From contig RSEF01000001.1 of the NCBI GenBank assembly GCA_003993805.1, positions 98,026,541 through 98,090,540 on the forward strand: DNA of 64,000 nucleotides, written 5' to 3'. The notes under the pieces were generated by a model that saw only the letters and a list, made by a program, of their open reading frames with translations, had not been told where the DNA came from and did no database searches. Origin of the DNA: Himantopus leucocephalus. Taxonomy: Eukaryota > Chordata > Aves > Charadriiformes > Recurvirostridae. Made by a program: the position numbers and the translations under genes. Below, piece after piece: positions 36,901 to 45,900 of the stretch; the stretch's first letter is position 1; every line of letters starts with the position of its first letter.

Positions 36901-39900
36901 CACTCAGTGTTGATCACAGTCCTGCTTGGACTGCTCCCTTCCTCCACAAGCCAGGTAGCTGTGAACAAGACAGAACATGGATACCCTCCGGTGTAGCACA
37001 GGCAGCAGTGCACGGTCTCATCCCAGAGGTGCTATTCAATGAAAGCATTAACATGAGTGAGCAGAAAGACAGCTGGTCGTCTTCTCCACTCTGCAGTCTT
37101 GAGAGCATCACTTTGAGCAGCATAGCTCCATGAGCAAAGCCATCGTGCTCCACACAGTGCGCACATATCCTTCCTGCTGTTGGGCCACTCGTAGTTTGAA
37201 GATATTACTAACCTTTTTTGATCTTGGTGGTTGTCCCTATTGGTGGGGGGCATGATCTCCACTGGTGAGAGAAGCTGGTGCTGAAGTGCAGGTTTTCCTT
37301 GGTGCTGTTCAGTCTGCACAAAGGATGTAAAAAGTCCTCCTCCCCTGAATGCAGCATAAATCAAGGAGAAAGCTCAGCGATTCCTTGTAGCTCAGACTGT
37401 CTCAGGAAGGCTGAAGTGCTGGCTCAGCAGTTCTGGATGTCTCACCTGCCTCCTTGCGACCTCCTCCTCAGCTTCATTGGACCCCAGAGATACATCCCTC
37501 TCCCAGGCTTCACCTGGCAAAGCCTTTGTGCTCCATGTGCTGTTGTTTTGCACAGAGATGTGCATCTGTGTGCGGTCTGGGCTGCGGCTATGTCGGCGCT
37601 CTGGTTTTGTTAAGGAAAGTAACGCTTCTTATAACCACTCTGCAGTCAGGAGGGTCCCGCTCGTGAAGGTTTATCTTGAGCCCTGTGCCTGCTGCGGCGC
37701 AGTAGCTGCACGACCTGCATCCTGGTCTCAAGCACTTGATTTACTGAAGCAGAGTGGTGTTGAGTTCGGTGGCCACCTTAACTGATTACCAAATTATTTA
37801 GGCCGCTGAAGATATTCTTAGAGCAAGCCGTAATGGATGCGCGTTATTTATTTGCACTGCAGCAAATAAATACTGGTCTGCCTACGGAACCTGGGAGGGC
37901 AAAGGAGACCTTTTTCAGCGTGCAGCTGAGCGGGCAAGCTGATGAATATCTTTCCCCAGGGGCCGAGGCACGGTGAGGAAGGCAGGAAGGGAGAGGGCCA
38001 GGTTGAATCCCAGGAAGGAGCTCAAGGGTAGGGAAATGCAGTGACTAAGCAGCAGATCGAAGGGACGGAGCCACGCGGTGGGGGCATGGCAGGAGCTACA
38101 GCTTTCGCTTGATGGGCTTGCTGGAAGAAGGGTGATAGGTCGGGAGAGATCGGTGGGTTGATTCTGCCCTCCCTGAATACAGTTACAGCGTTATGAGTGA
38201 TGGGGTGAAATTACAGAGGGGAAGCTGTAACCTGAGGACTGCTGGCAGGTTCCAGAAGTCCAGACTGTGCTGGGGGTGGAAGTATCTCCTCAAAAGAAGG
38301 AGGAGTGGGAAGAGCCTTTTCCTGGAGGCTGCTGTACCCAAAGCTTACTGCTGGGGACAGTCACCCCGGGCTGCATTAGTGAGGTTTTCCACTCTGCCCC
38401 TTTACAACAGAGGACAGTGGAGGAAGATGTTGGCCTTGAGCCCGCAGGGCTGAGGTGGGTGCTGAGCTGTGTTCCACCTGCGTCCGTTGGCTCCGTGCTG
38501 CTGCGGGGACGTGTGGCCACGGCACGTGCTGGCACGGCCAGAGCAGCTTTGCGTGGCTGGCACGGGCACTGGCAGCAGAGAGACCCGGCTGTGGTGACCC
38601 TGTCTGCTTTGCCACTCAAGCCCACGGCTCGCCACAGTTTTGTCCATCAAGACGCTGGCTGAAGCTGCCTCAGGGATGCCTTTCTGTGCCGCAGGCACAC
38701 GCAGCGGGTAGAGGTGCTGTGGGGCAAGCCTGGTACCCGTCCGTTTTGGGAAGAAGGGATCTTGCTGTCCCACAGGAGTGTCGGGGTAGGGCAAAATGAA
38801 TACTTTAAGGATAGTGAAGCACTTCAGCAATACAGGGGAGGGGATGCGGTATGCACAACAGAGCAATGGCTGGGCTTTTGGAGGAGCTGTGAACAGCAGG
38901 GGCTGGGGGTGGGGGTGGGGGGCAAGTGTCTCAGCATCCCTTATGGCCATCATTGTCCCTGTAAGGGGACCTTGCCCCTGTGCTGCCAGGTCATGACTCT
39001 CAGTAACTGTCACTGCCTTCCCTGCTTTGTTTCCTGGAGGATCGTGAAGATGTCCAGCCCCAATCTGAACATTGTGACCCTGCTGGGCAGTGGCTTGACT
39101 TACACCAGTGCTTACCTCTTTGGGATTCAGGAGCAGAGCCTGCCGTCCGCAGACTCGGTAGAAAAACTTATTCAGGTGAGTGTGGGGGTGTTTGCTGGGA
39201 CAGGTGCCTACACATGGAGACACGGGCATGTGTAAGCATGCAGAGGTGCTGCAAGGCTGCGGGCGAGTTTTTTTGGCTGCAAAGCAAACCATCATCAACA
39301 TGCCGACCTGTGGGATGAACCCCCCGTGTCCTGACCCGGGGCAGTCACCCTGCCAGACTGGGGACTGGTCACAGATGCAGGTGGGGGAGTGGGATGCGGG
39401 AGACAGCACACCCTGCCGTCCTACTCGGCCACCAGGCTGAGGATAATTAACGGAGATGCCAGCGAGTGATTTATTGGTGCCACGCCCCTCCGTGTCCCTG
39501 CCGCTCTCAAGCTGCCTGGCTCTCCCTGCCTGCTCCTCCGATGGGAGCCTCTCGGGGTGAGGAAGGAAAAGGCAGGCAGCAGGCATGCCTGCAGAGGAAT
39601 ACACACCTTTTAACTTATTTTGCCCTGCAGTCAGCTTTCTCGTATCCGATATGACCCTCCAGAAGCCAGAAGACCATAGACACATCCCCACCCATCTTTA
39701 TCGCATCCCTGGGCGGGAGGGCGTGGGGCGTCCCTGCGAGCCCCACGGCTGCCCCTTCAGCCCCCTTGCTCTGCCCCCTCCGGCAGGTGCGGCTCTGCCT
39801 GCTGTGCGTGGGGACCTCCCTGGTCTTCGGCCCCATCCTGGGGAAAAGCTGGCGGCTCTACAAGGTGTTCACCCAGCGGGTGCCGGACAAGCGGGTGGTG

Positions 39901-42900
39901 AGTACACAGCACCTGGGGGGGAGCCGGGGGGAAATCCCCAAGGGGTCGAACAACAGCAAGTCCCAAACTGGTGTGGGATAGGAGGTAAAACTGGCACATG
40001 ACAGGGACGGGTGTCACAATCACAGGTCTAGTTTCACATCTAGCTAGGCACGGGATCCTCGTTTATTCCCGCACAATGAGGCAGGAGCTTTTCCACTCTA
40101 CAGGCAAGCAGGTGCCCTGCCAGGCTGCCTGTTCCCCGGTAGAGTTCCAGACCCATCACTGAGCGAGGTCTTGCTCCCATTTTACGCTGGCCACATGCTG
40201 TCTTTACGCTGCATGCTGGTGTGTGTGTCCAGGTCTGGGCTGATTGTTTTTGCAGGATGAAAACAAACCAGGTATCCTCAAGGGCATCTGATGTAGGGCC
40301 GCCCTCACATGCATCTTGAAGGAGGGAGGGAACTCCTCTGCGGCACTGAAGAGAGGGGATACAGCCACTGGGAGGAAAATGGGAGCCACCTATAGAAATC
40401 TGTGCATGTAATGCTGCACTTCCAGCTTTTAGCGGCTACTTTGCAATGGTGAAAAAAAGTAGGTCTCAGAGAAAAAGGTGAGAGATGAGAGGGTTTGTAG
40501 ATGGACCAGGTACCAGCAAGGACTCTCATTCCCGAGGAACCAGGTTCTGTGTTAAATTTGCAAAATTATAATCCTGCCAGCTTTTTTCCCCCCACCCACC
40601 CTTTTTGTCTCTGCTTGTGATATGGGTATAAGGGATGATACTCTTGTTTTGGAAGAGCTGTTTTCTGTCATAGCATTTACCAGCTAGGCACGCCATCGGG
40701 TAGGGTTTATACCTGGCCCCAAGTCTGATGAGGTCTCCAAGAATCCGGGAGCTGGAGACAGAGATCCTGTGGCTGACTCGGGTGTAGGTGTGCTGCTGGA
40801 CTCCACTCTGGGGGAAGTATTAGGATGGACATGTCACTTGGAAGAAAGAACCAGAAAGAGATGCAAGGGGATGGGGGTTATTGGTGTCCGTTTGCCCCCT
40901 ACAATAACACTTACTTCTTGTGTGTTTGCAGATTATCAAAGACCTCCAGTTGCTGGCGATGGTGGCAGTGTTGGTGCTGGCGGACGCCGTGTTGCTCTTG
41001 ACGTGGGTATTCTCTGATCCAGTCCAGTGTTTCCGAAGCCTCAGCATCTCACTGCGGGTAAAGGGATGAGGAGGGGCGGTGGAGGGCTGCGCTGTGTCCT
41101 CTCTGATCTCTGTGGACAAAGTTGGTGGATGGTCAGGTGTTTGGAGGTGCTGTTTAAAAAAAAAAAAAAAAAAAAGAAGGAAAAACAAGCCAGAAAGCCT
41201 TCTGAGTGCTCTGGGTTGGGTTTATGTCTGGTCTGTTACAGAGACGACAGTCTGCTGCAAAATTTCCAGCTCTGTGCAGGTCACCTGAGTGACACAGGAG
41301 AGGTGCATGGCATCTGCAGATGCTTTAGAGAAAGGTTTAACCAGTCCTGTTGGCAGCAGAGTGCCAGACTCTTCCTTGCTTTAACCTTCTGCCTGTGGCA
41401 GCAGCAGCATTGGCCTTTCCTTTTAGGAATTTACAGAGGAGACCTGCTCAAATGTGTACACCTGTCTGCCCATCGGTCTGTGCCTGCTCCTGGGCCAGCA
41501 GTCTTCACTTCTGCCTTCCCCTTGCCTCCTAGGCGACAGAGAAAGGCATGACCTGCTCAGTGAACCGGGTGCAGTCCTGCGCATCTCTCTATTCCGAGCT
41601 TTGGCTCATTCTCATTTTGGGGTTTAAGGTACGTAACATCTTTATTGATTCTTGCATTGTATCTCGCCTCCTCCCCGTCTCACAGCCTAAACTGTTTAGC
41701 AGCATTCGTAGTTTCGCTGCCCTCCCAAGCTACATACCTATTGCAGATGCCAGCTACTCCTGTTCATCTTGAAAGCCCTCCCATCTCCAGTCCTTCCCAT
41801 CTTGAAGTTTTCTTGCATTCCCTTGTAAAAGCCCTGTTAGCCACTCTTTGCCTGCCTCACTATCTCTTTCACGTACACCGTGCACGTGCTGTCTCTCTAG
41901 TTCTCTCCCTGCGACCCTCCACACCTCGTCTATCTTCCTTCTTCAAACTTGTGTCTTACTGTTTTATAAAGCACACTTTTTCCATAAAGCCTCAGATGAC
42001 CATCCAACGCAGTGATGCGCTACGTGGCTCAGCCCCCGAGTCCTCTGACTCCAAATCGAGGAGGTGCTGATGACAAGTGCTTGGTGCCTGCCTTTACAGG
42101 ATGTGTATCAGCTTAATTATACCACTGAGGTGCACTTTCACTGGTGTGGCTTTGCACGTGGCCATTCTTATTCCAGAAGAGTTAGTTATACTGATGTAAC
42201 TATGTAGGTATAATTATCGCTGTAATTATCTGTGGTCTCATGTGTCTCTGGGTTGGCAGAGGCTGGACGCATTTCAGAAAGCTGATGTTGATGAAGCTTG
42301 TGAGATCACAGCTTTTCTTTGGGAATGGCTCCATCTCTGCGTGCAGTACAGGCAGTTTCTTTCTGACTCATTGTAATATAATAGTCATTGACCATCTACT
42401 CAAAATCGTAGGAGAAAGAGCAGAAAGAGTGCTCACGACACGGCCAAGTCCTTCTCCCCCCTACACTTCATTCTAAAGACATTAGTCTAGCTTGTCCTCA
42501 GAAGTCCTTTGGTGCTAGGGATTGCAGGCGTTCCCCGGGCTTCCAGTACTGTGTCTCCACCTCTGATTTTGTCCGCAGTTTGTGTTAGGGTTTAGACAGG
42601 TAATGATTTTGCCTACAGCTCCTACAAACTGCTTTTTGGAATAAAACATCCCCATTACCAGTCCCAGGTACTCTTCGTTAGTGTTGGATTGAACCTGACC
42701 CTGATCCTATCTACCCACTGAGGGTCATGGAGTTCTTTCTTTAGTGGTTTCTCTGGAGTTAATCTGGATTTACACTAATGTGAGAGAAGGCTGTATCTCT
42801 GTGTGTACGTAGCACTTCTTATCTTCCACGGCATTAATGTGCTCAGCCCTTTGTGAAGCCGCTCAGTGTATTATCCTGGTTTTACTGGCACAGAGCAATG

Positions 42901-45900
42901 AACAGAAACAACTTGCCAAGGACATGCCTGGAATTAGGAGCAAAGTCCTCTGCTCAGGCTTAAACCAAACAATCAAACAAAAAAACTTAGTCCTGTGCTT
43001 ACTGAAAGTCTTAGTTTACTAGATGGCAGTGCTGTTGGCTGTGTCCCAGATAGACTATATAAATTTTAAATGGGACTTTGGTGTTGTTCTTTTTCTTGCT
43101 CAGGGATTAGGAGTTGGCTTGTCTTTGGGCCGTGTATTTGGAGGTGCCCTGTGGTGAACGTGGTTATGATCCACTGAGATCCTACAAAGCAGGGTCGGGC
43201 ATCAGCCTAGTTCCTAGCGAGGCAGGTCTCACTATTACAACCCCCCCATGAGAATTTGTGGTGCTCTGAAGTTGGGAGTCTCACCAAAGACCATGGACGT
43301 GAACCTCTCTTGCCTGTGAGAGTGTCCCTCCAGACCCTAACCCTGCCAGTGGCCATCGTGGTCATCGAGCAGCCACAGCACAGAGAGGTCCAGAAGGGTC
43401 TACAGAACATCTGCACCACAGGTCACAAAGCACTTCTTGATGCTCAAAAGTCAATTTAATGTCTTAGTAAAAGGCCAACAGTTGCACTTACTGGATAGCA
43501 CAGGAATAATGTAGGAGTTGTATTCCCTGTATTCTGGGTCCTTGCAGGAGCAGGGATTTTGTTAGATAGTATTTCCAAATGATCCTGAAGGCAGACCGTG
43601 CCCTGCGCTACAGAGGTGGGCAAAAAATACTCAGTGTTTCCTGCTGGTGTGTCCTGGGGAAGGAAGGATTCAGCCTGCCGGGTAGTTCAGTCCTGAGCAC
43701 AGTGGAAAGATGCACGTGTGGGACACTTGAAGGGCAGCATGGTGAGGAAGGCTGCTCTGAAACAACAAACCTGCGCCGGGGGAGGGAGGGCCTCTGTGTA
43801 CAGAGCACATCTCTAGTCCCTTTCACCAATGCTAGAGTCAGGCAGGAAACAGCAAAGGGAAGGGAAAAGAATTGCACCCAGTAGTTTCCTGGATTTCTAT
43901 TTAAAGAGGCACCAAGAACATCCTCTTCCCTCCAGTCTAAACCTCCACTTCTTCTGCCTTGCTTTTTCCTTCTGAATGTCCTTCTGAATCTCCTTCCTGC
44001 TCCTTCAGAGGTATGTTGTTGCTCCTCGATGGCACCCCACCACTGCATACCCACAGGGACCTCCATCTCTTGTCTGTCTTTGCTGCTCTTGCTCCAGGCT
44101 GCCCAAGGGGAGGTTTTCACATCTTGCCTCTCCTGGCCATGCCCTGCTCCATGGCATTGCCTGCTGACCTGACCCTCAGCTCCTTGTGCCCCTCAGTTGG
44201 GACCCCCTGGGCCTGCCAGCACCTTCACTCCTGCCCTCCCTCCCCAGCCCCATTTCTGACCTGCAGCAGCGTGCTGGGCGTTTGCTGCGGTGTCACCACC
44301 ATGTGCTGAAGGTCTGCATTATAGATCAAAGAGCATTAATTAGGATTGTGCTAAGTGTATCTGAGCTCACCGGGCTTGGTACAAGGTGGGGGTTGACACC
44401 GTCAGGCTGTAATTTTCCACACTCTGGAAACCTCTTTTTTCTGCTTCCAGAGTATCCTCCTGCTGTATGGGACCTACTTGGCCGGTCTGACCGACAACGT
44501 CAGCTCCCCGCCAGTCAACCAGTCCTTGACGCTCATTGTTGGGGTCAACCTCGTTTTCCTGGCTGCTGGCACGGTCTGCTTAGTTCACCGTTTCTTCCGT
44601 ACTTGGCACAACTTGCTGTTTGGTTTTACTTCTGGAGGCATCTTTGTGTGTACAACCACGATCAACTGCTTCATCTTTGTCCCACAGGTATGCTGCCACC
44701 TCTGTCCCACCACCTGGCTGCAAATGGGCGCATTTTTGGAGTTTAACAACAGCAGCCATGTGGGCCAAAGCACTTATTTTCCTGCTTCTTTCCCCAAATG
44801 TTTGGGCTCTTGTGCACAGCTCATCCTCCAAGCCCCAATGGCTCTGCTTCCCCAAGCAAGTCCCCTGAGTCTCCAAGGAGTGTAGGTGTGTTGCAGAGCT
44901 GCTGCTCAGAAGCCCTCCTGCGAGGGCATGCTGTGGGTGGCAGCCACAAAGGGCACGTGTGGAGGCAAGGTGGCTGCTGCTCTCTTCCTCCTCCTCCATG
45001 TGAGTGGTGGGATCAGTCCTTCATGCAGTTGTCCTCTCCTCATACCCCACACACCCGCTCCCACCAAGGGTTTCTGCCCATGGCAGGGATGGAGGTGTGC
45101 TCCGGCAATCCAGATGGCCTCACCAAGCTCTGCGGCTTCACATCTACTGGCGGTCCCCAGGGGAGGCTGTCCTCCTCTGCACTCTTGGAGGAGGAAACGA
45201 GGCTTTGCCGCAGGCAAGGGGGAGGGCGTGGGGATATTTTGAGGAAGCCTTTTGTGGCAAGTCAAGGCTCTTCTGCTTCCCGTGTCCTCGAGGAGCAGCC
45301 TGGTGTGTCTGGCCACAACGTTAGTGGGAAAAATGCTCCCATTGTTACAGGGAGAGGAAACAGTTGTTTACTCGGTGTTATGTTTGGAGGGATGTTTGGG
45401 CTCAAGGAAATGAGGTGAGAAAGGGAGGAAGAGGTGAAGCTGAAGAAAGAGCAGATCTGTGCAAGAGAGGGCTCGGGGGATCTCACTAATGTGCATAAAT
45501 ACCTATGGGGGTGGAGGAGGGAGTGGGGAACCAGGTTTTTCTCAGTGGTGTCCACTGACAGGACAGGGGACAATGAGAACAAACAGAAACACAGGAAATT
45601 CTGTTTAAACATCAGAAAAAAAGGGGGATGGGGGAGTTCTGTGAAAGTTGTAAAGGACTGGGGCAGGTTGCCCAGAGAGGTTATGGAGTCTCCATGCTTG
45701 GAGATATTCAAGACTGAGCTGGACATGGTCCTGGGCAGCCTGCTCCAGCTAACCCTGCTTGAGTAGGGCAGTTGGGCTAGGTGATCTCCAGAGGTCACTT
45801 CTTACCTCAGTCAATGCGGTATAGCTGCAGAGTCCCCCCTCGCTAGATGATGAGCCCATGGGATCAGGATCCAAACCTCCTCTGCCAAGCACCAAGCCTG

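Noticed and set aside
38402..39691. 429-codon open frame on the minus strand
   Set aside because: It runs antisense across the helix-2 exon of GPR156 and its introns, has no recognisable domain, and lies in GC-rich DNA where stops are rare. The sense exon is clearly real.
42085..42240. Possible hAT-type MITE (repeated ttaattataccactg-like and gtataattatcgc motifs)
   Set aside because: I could not define terminal inverted repeats or a target duplication; too weak to list as an element.
43104..43157. Possible extra GPR156 exon encoding GLGVGLSLGRVFGGALW
   Set aside because: It looks membrane-like, but helix 5 is already complete when 41,628 joins 44,451, and it lacks a fitting donor.
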